From Reticulitermes lucifugus (lineage: Eukaryota > Arthropoda > Insecta > Blattodea > Rhinotermitidae): a stretch of DNA of 37,505 nucleotides. Both the position numbers and the translations under genes were made by a program. Location: the NCBI GenBank assembly GCA_026260175.1, contig JAKCWW010005233.1, positions 1-37,505 on the forward strand. The letters are read 5' to 3'. Each line of letters starts with the position of its first letter. Within the stretch, counting starts at the first letter, position 1. Of this stretch, positions 18,933-28,744 are shown piece after piece. Under the pieces are notes generated by a model. That model saw nothing but the letters and a program-made list of their open reading frames with translations. It was not told the DNA's origin and did not search any database.

Positions 18933-19225
18933 GGCTGGGATAGCGTAGTCGGTATAGCAACTCGCTACAGCCAGGATGATCCGGGGATCAAATCCCGGTG
19001 GTGGTGATGGGGGAGATTTTTTCTGCACCCATCCAGACTGGCCCTGGAGCCCACTCAGCCTCCCATACAATGGCTACCAGGTCATTAATGGGGGTAGAGT
19101 GGCTGGAGAGTGGCGTTAACAACCCACCTCCATCTAGCACCAAGGTTAAAGAAAGTGTAAAGCTATAACTCTACGCCCCCTCTATGCCTCCATGACATGT
19201 TATAGGATGAACATTAGCTTTTTTT
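18933..19225 (+). mobile_element. tRNA-derived SINE, best-preserved copy
   Basis: The head has an A box TAGCGTAGTCGG (18941-18952) and a B box GGGATCAAATCC (18984-18995), spaced as in a tRNA-derived polymerase III promoter. The body runs through actggccctggagcccactc and caacccacctccatctagca to ctctatgcctccatgacatg, followed by a T-rich end at about 19220. It is the reference for the related copies at 3816, 7430, 9646, 24186, 35215 and 36955. It lies in a CMTR1 intron in the opposite orientation to the gene. Confidence 0.75.
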
Positions 19226-20299
19226 TTTAAATTTTGGGAATTTGATTTAGTACAGGATACGTGAGGACAAAGGAAACATCTGGGCAGCATAATGTAGTGG
19301 ACAGACCAGAGGAGTAGGAGATAGGTCATGTTAGAAGGGAGAAAAGATATACGGGAAGTGAAACAAAGGAGAGCTGATCCTTGTTGTAGTTTGTCACTCT
19401 CAGACTTAATGGGACATACAGACTTCAGAACTGTAGAAATTCAAGACTTCGACAGTTTGACCACCATAATTTTAGCGAGGGGTATGGATTTGAGGACAAC
19501 CCTCTTTGGTACATTACTAGACAACAAGGGTTTACAAGAGTGATTTCACCGATTACATTAGGTTATATTTAGCCAATGGGGAGATTAGAGATAGTATATA
19601 GAAGTTTGAAATTTTGGGCCAATTAGGACTACTCAGAATTTGCACAAAGCCAATTGTGAACAGTAGAAAAATTTAAGGGGAGATGAATTGCGGACTAGGG
19701 TACAAGCCACTGTGTATCAGTACCAGAGAGTGACGCTCCACATTTCAGATTTTACATGATAAATTTACTTAACCAGAAATTTTCAATAATGACAATGTAA
19801 GTAGGAAAAGTGCAAATTGTTACAATGAATTGGTTTTAACAGGTATTTGCCAATTTTAGAATATGTAAGTACTGTAAAGTATTAACATATTAGTGAAGTG
19901 GTAACATAACTTCAGTGCAACCTTCACAAATAAATCAAGAAGACGTGTATTATTTCATCAGTACCCATAATAAATCAAAATGACATATAACTGAATTCAC
20001 CACCGCACAACATAAAGCTGCAGTTGTCATTCTACACTCAGACTGCTATGTTCCTTGATATCAAGAGTCATGCTCAATGATTGAGACAAAACTGGTACAG
20101 TATATACTGTAACATTTCTAGCACAATATGAATCCACAGCTATTCTGTTAACTAATCTAACTAACTAACTAATAGGTCTACTGTTGCAATAGTCTTCTCA
20201 GGCAATAGCCATGTTATAAGAGGCACATCTTCACCATTTCTGAGATGGCCTCTACCCCCATCATCTGGGACACATATGCTCGATGATGCAGCTCTGTTT

Positions 20300-21650
20300 A
20301 TTGTATGTATATACGTACATGTGTAGGCCTCAAGACTAGGTCATCTTTTTTTTAGTCTCAGCAGATATGCACTCTTCTTAGCTGGAACATCTACAGTTGT
20401 TATGTTGAACCTCACATGGAACACACATACCATGTCTGAAATGGTACGCATATATGGTGCACCGTCTACTCTGATCAGCTTGTGTGTGTTGCTGCAAATG
20501 TGTTTCCATCTGGGGCTGAAGTCCTTGTAGATGTATGATGCCCTGTAGTACTTCTGTCTGAAGGTCTTTTTAAGGTGATGGATTTCCCCATTTGGACTTT
20601 CTGGGGCACATATGATTCCTATCAAATGAGTGCAGACAAACAGCATATTTCTGTAATGGGTGATGGTGTGGACACAAATGTAGGTAGCAATTTGCATGTG
20701 TAGATTTTCTGCATACTATATGCACCAATCAGTCCTTTGGTTTCAACACTACAAGCATATCAAGTAACAGTACTGGGTTACCCTCTTTAGTTTCCACCTA
20801 GAACTGCATGTCTGGGTGGATGCTGCAGAAGTGTATCTGGGAATTTTTCAGCTCTTCCTTAATGTGGCAAAACTATCAGCATGTCATTGATGTATCTGCA
20901 CCAATAGGTAGATTTCTGAGAAAATGTTTTTAGTGCACACTACTTGAATTGCTGCATGCAGCAACTGGCCAAGGTACGCTATAACAATGCCATCCATCTG
21001 GTCACAATTTTCTCACTGTAGATGAACTAAGTTCAGCAGAGAGCTTCTTGGAACAAATCTATCCTGGTCATTGTACAGTGTCAGTCAATGAAACTAAGGT
21101 GAACAGTAACACTGTCTCGAAACTAACTAGGATGTCAGTGTTACGTAAGGTGATGATTTGTAGTTTCTCCACGAAGGCCTCAGAATTTTTTATGCGATAC
21201 TGACAAGTGTCCCATTGATGCACTCAGTGTTACCACTAGGTTATTATGTTGATCAACAAATGCAGTTCCTATGTATCCTGCATAGTCCATATGGTACCAG
21301 CTGCTGTGATGTCATCAGTCTTATCTTCTGAAAGGCCACATTTCTTAATAACAGCAGCAGTCCTCCTTATTGTGACAATAAGACTGGTGCCTAGACTTCT
21401 GTATGTAAGGTCACTTAGTAAGACATGTCACCTTATTGTGGGATTCAGGGTAGTCACAATGACAGTCACGTTTCCATTGTCTACAGGCAGTAATGATGCC
21501 CATGTCTTCCTGTAGCAACAGTAATAGGTCACGTCTGACCTCTGAAGTGTCCTTCTTTCACCATCTTTGAGCCTCAGAACATGGCAGGCCTCTCGCCATA
21601 TTTCTTCAGCTCCAAGGTACATGTTAAACTGAAATCCACAGCACTGATAT
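20300..21650 (-). pseudogene. Penelope-like element reverse transcriptase, inactive
   Basis: On the minus strand, frames give LLPVDNGNVTVIVTTLN (21440-21490), the start of the Penelope reverse transcriptase. Then come, with many stops and frameshifts, LSDLTYRSLGT, the catalytic region WCRYINDMLIVLP (YIND at 20883-20894 where YxDD is expected), and a block near 20700-20800. The linker region HLKKTFRQKYY, DGAPYMRTISD and TTVDVPAKKSAYLLR (20341-20600) follows; in active elements it leads into a GIY-YIG endonuclease. At most a trace of GIY-YIG follows. The first active-site aspartate is asparagine. Penelope elements use telomerase-like reverse transcriptases and have terminal repeats with hammerhead motifs. 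Confidence 0.75.
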
Positions 21651-23508
21651 GCTCTCTTATGTTGAATACAAAAGTCAAAACATGAGTGAGGGTGGGTCCT
21701 TTCTTAGCATGGATATGGTCACTGGACCCATTCTTTGCTGTGACTTATATGTGGATAAACTTACCTTGTTTCAGGGTATACTACAATAATGTCAGGTGTC
21801 CTTGAATTCTAGTGCCATTATGAATCCAGCCCCAGACATGGAGTGCCAGAGAGGCTGCCAGTGAGATGTACACTCATTAGGTCTTCAGGAATACTGTCTG
21901 TTTTCTATATACACAGTGTATACTGTATATTGACATATCAGTAAACAACTGGTACAGTGGAAAACCACTTTATAAAGCTTTGATGTCAATCTGATGTTTG
22001 AAACATCATAAACATAGAAAGAATCAGTAGGTCTCGGCCCTGGGGCAAGGTAATTAAAGAACTGAGAAGCCTTGATTTCTTGATATGGAAAGATGCCAGC
22101 TGCTAAACACTGGGAAGAGAAGGCTTCCCATGAAGTCAGACTATGTAAGATTTGAAGCTTTCATTACATCTGAAATCCAGCACTTTGAAAGGACAGGAAG
22201 GTTACAGTGCAGTGGACATCTATCAGGCCTTCAATCTTAGGAAGGAATCCCTTTTGCAAAGATATCCTGACGTCTAGTTTGAAGTAAATCTTAGACACTG
22301 CAATGTTCCACAGCAACTCAGAATAATCACACATATATATTATGATTTTCCTTGCTTTCTGGTATATGATATGACAACAATAATAGCCAGTTTTTATTTC
22401 TAGACCAACCTAAAAAAATAGCACTTCCCATTTACCTTCATAAGTAACAAATCTGTTACCTCTCAATTACAATAATTGCAACATTATGAAATAAACAATT
22501 ACAATCTCCATGCATATATTTTTTGGAGATGAAGTGAGTACACACACAGATTGAACACTGTATTTAACTGAACACTATTTCTGTTGACAAGTGGACAAAT
22601 TATTCACCCAACCAAATTACTAAGGTCGTTCAAATTTAAACGAGAATTCGTTTCTAAAAAATTTATTCACAATAAAATGGAAAAGTATTGCACACTACTT
22701 TTCAATGTAGTCCCTGTTGACTGCCATACACTTGTGCCAACGATCTGGAAGCTTCTTAATTCCAGTTTCAAAGAAGGTTTTTGGTTGCTTGTGTATCCAA
22801 CTTTGCACAGCTGCAATGACCTCATCATTATTCCGGAATCTCTTGCCTCCTAAATCCCTCTTCATTGGTCCAAAAAAATGATAATCAGATGGAGCTAAAT
22901 CTGGACTGTAAGGTGGATGAGGCAGGACATCCCACTTCAGTTTCAGTAGAGTTGCCATTGTTAAAGCCGCAGTGTGAGGACGAACGTTGTCCTGGAGGAA
23001 GCAAACTGAATCATGCCTTTTTTTTCGCTTTAAGCGGATTACCGACTTCACTTTTTCATTTAGGAGAGTTGAATAGTACTGCGCATTGATGGTTTTTTGA
23101 CCAGTGAGAAGTCCAGGTGACTGATACCCTTTGAATCCCAGAACACAGCAGTCATGATCTTCCCCGCTAAAAAAAATTGCTTTCGCTTTTTTTGGGGGAT
23201 GGAGAATGGGTGTGTTTGCACTTCTTACTTTCTCTTTTTGATTCAGGAGTGAAGTAGTGGACCCAGGTCTCATCACAGGTCACAATTGAGTCCAAAACTT
23301 TGGCTCCTTCTCTCTCGTATCGTTGCAAAACTTGAGTAATGGCCACTAAATGTCTTTCCCTGTGCTCCGGTGACAGGAGCTGTGGGACCCACCTTGCGCT
23401 CACTTTACTCACTTTCAACTCGCTGTGCAGAAGTTCTTCAACACTCCCTACACTAATTCCTACTTCCTGTGACAGTTCAAGAACAGTTTTGCGACGATTA
23501 GCCCGAAT

Positions 23509-23725
23509 AAATAGTTTTATTTCACCAACACATGCACTATACTTTAATCATGTTATACACCCCTACATATGTTTCGGCCAGTCACTAGCCATCATCACGG
23601 GGTCAAAGTACTGGCCGAAACATATGTAGGGGTGTATAACATGATTAAAGAATAGTGCATGTGTTGGTGAAATAAAACTATCGATTGGTAACAGGATGCA
23701 CGGTGAATATAATGGGGAAAAAAAT
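23509..23725. mobile_element. 217-bp inverted-repeat element with one-sided tail and hammerhead motif
   Basis: The arms (23509-23582 and 23611-23682) are near-perfect reverse complements. A 43-nt tail follows on the right only. It is flanked by an 11-bp direct repeat, ttagcccgaat (23498-23508) and ttagcctgaat (23726-23736), one mismatch. It inserted into the mariner transposase, so its limits are certain. It shares the ACCCC/GGGGT stem, the CCGAAAC box and the layout with 4101-4748. Assignment as a Penelope-type terminal repeat is inference from that shared architecture. Confidence 0.75.
23559..23603 (-). ncRNA. Hammerhead motif with one core change
   Basis: Minus strand: ACCCC, GTGATGA (expected CTGATGA), T, stem GGCTAG with CTGGCC, GAAAC, ATAT, GTA, GGGGT. 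Everything matches the minimal hammerhead except that the first core C is G. In hammerheads this C pairs with the core G, so the motif should be inactive unless compensated. Confidence 0.6.
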
Positions 23726-24145
23726 TTAGCCTGAATAAGTTCACCAATTTTCAAAACGTTGTCTGGATTGACAGAAGTTCTTGGTCGCCGAGCGTGAGGT
23801 TCATTTTCAACATGGTCTCGTCCTTCTCAAAATGATTTCGCCCAACTGAACACCCTTGTCTGTGACAAACATTCATCCCCAAACTGTGCTTGAAGCCTGG
23901 TAAAGATTTCAGAAAGAATGACACCTTCCTTCGTGATAAATTTGATAATTATATGCTGCGCAACACTGCTGGGTACTTCTTGCTCTGCCATCTTGATTGC
24001 ACCTGATGGTTGAGGTGGAGAGGGATCCGACTAGTGCGGGTTGCAAGTTTGAACATGTCATAACTTGTCAGCGCAAGTACGTTCATACGAGTTGATTTGT
24101 GCTCGAGAGGGAACTAAATTCTCGTTTAAATTTGAATGACCCACG

Positions 24146-24181
24146 TACACCACCCGCTGTTTATTAACAGCAGGTGGTGTA
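24146..24181. repeat. 16-bp inverted repeat with 4-nt loop
   Basis: tacaccacccgctgtt (24146-24161) pairs with aacagcaggtggtgta (24166-24181) with a single mismatch. Its left edge coincides with the TA target duplication of the mariner, so it flanks rather than belongs to it. Confidence 0.85.
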
Positions 24182-24185
24182 ATTA

Positions 24186-24430
24186 TGGAGCTGAACTAGC
24201 ACAGCGGGTATAGTGACTAGGCATGGAATCATGGTTTGATTCCTGGCAAAGGCAAGTTATTTTTCTCTTCTCCAAAGCACCTACACCAAGGCTCCTTCCC
24301 TGGAGGTAAAGTGGCCAGAGAATGAAGCTGACCACTCACCTGCTCCTAATGCCAAAGTTAAAAATGCAGGGGGCTACACATCCACTCCCCTCACGTCTCC
24401 ATGGCATGCACACGCACTGCTTTACATTTT
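24186..24430 (+). mobile_element. tRNA-derived SINE copy
   Basis: A box TAGCACAGCGGG (24197-24208) and B box GGTTTGATTCC (24233-24243, one change from GGTTCGATTCC). The body shares accactcacctgctcctaat and gtctccatggcatgcac with the copy at 18933. It lies in a CMTR1 intron. Confidence 0.75.
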
Positions 24431-24529
24431 ACTTTACTGTCAATATTATGTGATGCTATAATATCTAGTAAAGATTACAGAAAAGTACCAAAGACATCAC
24501 TGGTAGAAAACAGAGAATATCTCCACATA

Positions 24530-25337
24530 AAGGCAGTTCTCGTTTTACGCGATTTCGCTTAATGCAACTTGAAAATTTACACCACTTAATTTACGCGATA
24601 ATTTTTGGTTTAACACGATTTGGTATAGACGATCCGTGGTCGCACTTATCTTCTGTAGGAGGCTAGCAGGAAGTGACATCACTCTCACGCCATTCGTCAC
24701 TTGTATGGATTGATTATGTTGGTGATATAACCATGCAGATCATTTAGTTTCCTCTTCAACAGCATTGGCTTTTCTTACCAACATGAGTGACAAATGTCAA
24801 TCTGCATCACCTAGTGCAATCCAAGTGAAAAATCAGCGAGACAATTGGTATTGAAGAGAAATTACACGCAATAAGCCGACTTGAAAAGGGTGAATGAATT
24901 GTTGATATATGCCGTAATGTTAGACTCGCTCATAGTAGCATACATACAATTCGTGATAATGCTGATAGAATTAAAGAAAGTGCTAAGCCAGGAACTAAAG
25001 TGTTTGTTTGTTTAGCAAGACTATCACAGTCCTATCCAAATGAACCATACCAAGAAACTATGGATGCAAGTCTGTTACATTTTTATTGCATTAGAAATAA
25101 ATAAATATATTGTATATAAATGTATGTATACTGTATATAAATGTATATATACTATATATACAGTACACATATACTCTACAGGTCTGTATGTCCACTAGTG
25201 GTATAGTCATACACTATATAGGATAAAGTTGTTAGTCCCCTAACCCCAGGAAATACATTGCTTTAAATGGGAATTTTGTGTTTGACTTGCGAGATGTTTT
25301 AAGGAACGTATCCCTGGCGTAAAACAAGAACTACCTG
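24530..25337 (+). mobile_element. Internally deleted Tigger/pogo element
   Basis: The ends are inverted repeats around AGTTCTYGTTTTACGC, with TA on both sides (24528-24529 and 25338-25339). Near 24784 an ATG starts MSDKCQSASPSAIQVKNQRD. Broken frames then give EEKLHAISRLEKGE and HSSIHTIRDNADRIKESAK, the DNA-binding N-terminus of a CENPB-like transposase. The DDE domain is deleted, and an AT-rich tandem (21-bp units tgtatataaatgtatgtatac, at about 25110-25150) follows. It ends 38 bp from the CMTR1 donor at 25375. Confidence 0.8.
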
Positions 25338-25375
25338 TATGTGAAAAATATGGTGAAGTATCCTATAGAACATAC

Positions 25376-25492
25376 TTGGGAAATACTGATGCAACACACT
25401 CCAGGTCGTACAGCTCTTTCACACGTATAGGTGTAAGATCTGGCCTGCTGTCCTTGTTAAGCGCTTCTGCAAACTTGCAGCACAGCTTATTT
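25376..25492 (-). CDS. CMTR1: CMTR1 exon
   Basis: Minus-strand exon of 117 nt with acceptor attttcag and donor gtatgt. It encodes NKLCCKFAEALNKDSRPDL and then TPIRVKELYDLECVASVF. In CMTR1 this corresponds to the AEKFVKAVSKPSRP and PIRVKEVYRLE region, at the end of the guanylyltransferase-like domain. Entry phase completes the split arginine codon from the exon at 28534. It exits with two nucleotides, matching the exon at 18127. Confidence 0.92.
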
Positions 25493-28400
25493 CTGAAAAT
25501 TCCAAACTTCATGAATTAATCAGTAAGAGACCATCAAATATAACACCAGCTGTTTTACATTACTTTATTTTAAGTCTTAGCCTGACATGTTTTATTTCAA
25601 TAGAGTATACAGTCACATATACAGAGCATTTGACAAGTCACTGTCCAGTTAAACACATATCACATAATACAGTACTATACACATGACTGATAACAATTGC
25701 ACACAGTATGCAAGTGGTGTTTTACTCACAATCTGCACACTATCAGAACAGCCAGCTGTGGTGCTGCCTCATCACCCTCTGCCAGTTTTGACAGAACACA
25801 ACCACAGTAATAACAACTACACAGTGACTTTTTGAATGCCCTGTAGTTCTCTTAATTAATAATCACATATAACAATGACCCATCCCATGACTAAAGCATG
25901 TTGGCTGAAATGAAAATAAGATAATTTAATAAGGTGGTGTTGTATTCAGCGGTCTCTTATCAATTACTTCTACCACCTGAATGGTATAATATACAACATG
26001 AAATTCAAAGATTAAATTTACACTTGCTGACTCCTTTCTACATCACGCTACCGAGCTGGCGACATGCTGAAAAATCTTATTTTTGGTCTAGATTGTATTA
26101 ACCTTTAAGTAACAGATTTTAAGTTGTCTAGCAGTGCTAACTGTATGGAGTCTCTGATGAGATATTCATATTTTAGTGCAGAGTACAGACAAGACATAAA
26201 CCTTCAAGTAAGAATGATAATTTAATGAAATCAACAGCATTTTAACCTAAATAATATAGAATGTGTGCAGATTAAATTCTTTTAACACAGTTAATTTTTT
26301 CATTAGTATAATAGAACTGCATTTTAGTATGTCTTTCTCTTAATTTTCAATAAAGAGTACTCTTCCTCGCACAGGCATCTAACACCTTCCTTGTAACCTC
26401 ACAATCTCAACACACAACTCTGCAACTATATCACTGGAACAGGCCAATGCTTATTGTTTTTTCATGCCCAGTCTGCTGACACTAGTGACATAAAGTGCTG
26501 GCCTACACAATGGCTTCAGCCAATGAGGCCACTTTACAGCACGTGCCAGAAGTTCCTAACTGGACACAAAATCTGGTAAGGTTTCGGGCCACAAGATGAA
26601 GAAAGAATAAACTGTTCAAAATTACTGGCTTAATGGGTGAAAGAAGAGTTTCCTTTTCCCTCTCCAATATCTTGCAGCTAACGGAATAACACGGGTTATC
26701 TACCTACCAGACTATAATATTACATCCAAGAGATCATACTACCATGGAAACTGCCAATCTCCAATTTGTTACTACTTTCCTTATATTAAAGGTGCCAGCT
26801 TAGATCAAACTTAGATCTTCTGAATACCAGGCTAGTGGATCTCAAATAGAAGAAAGCAGTCTCTATTGTATCAGTCTCTTGCATGTCCAATCTAAGCTGT
26901 GAATATGTTATGTCACACTAACATCTACGACTCACAACATAAGAATCCTACATTACTTCCAGGGTGATAAACATCCTGCCACTGCTAAGTTCTGTCCTTG
27001 GAAATACTCAGAATTGCATACTGTGTTTGACTGCCATCTTACTAGTCACCCATATCTATTTGTTAAAATGCCAAATTAGTGACCCCCAAGGCAGATCATT
27101 TGTATTTTAGTATTTACAGCTTACATTTCCATAATGACCCACACTATCTTAAAGGTCAAGATAATCACATATTACATTTTACCAAAATTAATTTATTTAA
27201 ACTTGGGAATTTGTTTTTTCACTTAAAGTGCCAACTTACGATATCATACAGAGTGGATATCCAAATCATTTACTGTAAATCAAAACTGAAATTGACTTAT
27301 ATGTTTGCTATGATTGTTTAACAAAGTATCATGAAAAGGCATAATTAGGAACACTGCCATTACAGATAACATGGCACACAGACAGAAAAGCTAATATAAT
27401 GAAACCTCTATCCATTTTTTTGTGAACAGACTGTGTTAAAATAACAACAAATGAAGGAAAACAATAGTTGTGGAAAGCACTAGATGTGTCAGGAACAACA
27501 GAAAACAACAAAACTGAAAACTGTATATTTTCCACTCAGGACTACAAAAAATAAATGAGAAGTTACTCTAACACTTGTGCAAACCACTTTTTAGGCATTC
27601 TTTACAAAGCAAAAAAGAGAATGCCTTATGAGTAGACCACATCCGTCCGTCTGCACTTCTGTCCACCACCTAGTACCAGTGACTAAACCACTTGTTGGAT
27701 TTCATGAAATGCGATAAAGGTGTTGTGTACAAAAAGCTGTACAGCAGGCATGAGTTTCATGAAAATTGGCGCAGTGAAAGGCATACTTTACTTACGGGTG
27801 TAAATAAAATTTTGCCAGTATTGTCTACACTTTTCATCTAACATGGTGCATGACTTTGAGTTTCACGAAGACCAGCACAATGAAAGCCACAGTTTACTGA
27901 AATGCATAAATAAATTTACATCCACGCATTCCACATTTACTGTGTGATTTTGGTGAAATTTGGTATAAAAAATTTGAACATAATGCTGACAAGCATGTCT
28001 GAGTTTTAGTAAAATCAGCACAAAGAAGGCCTTAATTTTCTTATGGGTATCAGTGAAATTAGTTTTGTGTGTGTATCAACATCCTTCGCAGTGTGTGCCC
28101 CCCACTCCACCTCCGTTGCTCCACCTGGCTGAGACGTGCGACATTTCTTAAATACCACAATGGTTGTAATGGTAATTACCAATATGGACAGGTTACCACT
28201 ACTATGCATTCAAAAAACATCACTTTGTCACTACTTTTTTCGTCGCAAACGATCATTCCAGGAATGATGCATTTGATATAATTACACACCATTTATATGG
28301 GCGATTTTTTGGGGCCAGAAGAAATGAATTACACTTGCAGGAAAGCAACACGTATGGGAACAATGGATAGAGGTTTCAATGTAGATGTTATTTAGTTTTA

Positions 28401-28533
28401 TGAAATGCAATTAATATTCAGACAATAAACTACAAGCTACAAAGGAAACTGCAATACTGAAAGGTCCCACTTAGCAACACGATCTCTGGAAAGTGAAGCA
28501 GATATACCATGCATGAGCCTCCAATGAACATAC
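25493..28533 (-). other. CMTR1 intron (3.0 kb)
   Basis: AT-rich. The only structure I see is a set of degenerate repeats at about 27690-28065. No transposon ends, exons or RNA genes are recognised. Confidence 0.6.
27690..28065 (+). repeat. Degenerate tandem-like repeats of about 105-145 bp
   Basis: Units starting gagtttcatgaaaattggcgc (27752), gagtttcacgaagaccagcac (27858) and gagttttagtaaaatcagcac (28001) share the order gagttt, then cagcac-like, then gaaag, then a taaataaa-like stretch. A weaker unit starts near 27698. The family is not recognised. Confidence 0.45.
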
Positions 28534-28744
28534 CTCAATGTGAGATGTTCTCCTGATACATCTATGCCCCCAAGTGAAATGGCATCAATGATGTGAAATG
28601 TTGTAACTTTGCGTTGTGACCTGCCCTCACCCTTGAGTTCCTTCACTATCTCTCCATACAAAAGTGTATCTGGACTTAGTTCAAGTCCATCTATTTTGGA
28701 CCACCGAGTTCCATCAAGCCTGAACACTTTGTTGCGACCCAAAC
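28534..28744 (-). CDS. CMTR1: CMTR1 exon, guanylyltransferase-like domain
   Basis: Minus-strand exon of 211 nt with acceptor ttgtag and donor gtatgt. It encodes GLGRNKVFRLDGTRWSKID and then TLLYGEIVKELKGEGRSQRK and IDAISLGGIDVSGEHLTLR. This matches the region of CMTR1 with IGLGKSQIY, EIVHELKGEGKAQRK and HILDVLVLNGTDV, in the same order. Conservation is strong, so I am sure of the family. The reading frame is uninterrupted. It enters with two nucleotides after the exon at 30892 and leaves two. Confidence 0.95.

Larger units (their letters stand above)
22695..23991 (-). pseudogene. mariner transposase (DD34D), disrupted
   Basis: It starts MAEQEVPSSVAQHIIIKF at 23991 and ends NRDYIEK at 22695. 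The catalytic aspartates are all present: VTCDETWVHYF (codon at 23272-23274), FLQDNVRPHTA and SPDLAPSDYHFF. The second and third are 34 residues apart, the mariner signature. A premature TGA interrupts the N-terminal helix-turn-helix half (in AKSF*EGRD). The 23509-23725 element splits the coding sequence after IGELIQA. A frameshift occurs at the T7 tract at 23187-23193. The protein would excise and reinsert the element at TA. Confidence 0.9.
22620..24145 (-). mobile_element. mariner transposon with nested inverted-repeat element
   Basis: The ends are inverted repeats sharing TTCAAATTTAAACGAGAATT. The flanking target dinucleotide is TA at 22618-22619 and 24146-24147. Without the 217-bp nested insert and its duplicated target (23509-23736), the unit is about 1.3 kb, the usual mariner size. 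The transposase is on the minus strand. It lies in a CMTR1 intron. Confidence 0.9.
18128..25375 (-). other. CMTR1 intron (7.2 kb), heavily transposon-loaded
   Basis: The intron contains a SINE (18933), a Penelope-like reverse transcriptase (20300-21650), a mariner (22620-24145), another SINE (24186) and a deleted Tigger (24530-25337). The parts 18128-18930, 19230-20300 and 21700-22600 hold nothing I recognise. A short (taac)n tract lies at about 20149-20172. Confidence 0.7.

Noticed and set aside
18941..18996. Possible functional tRNA gene
   Set aside because: A and B boxes are present, but the sequence has no full cloverleaf and is followed by a SINE body shared by other copies.
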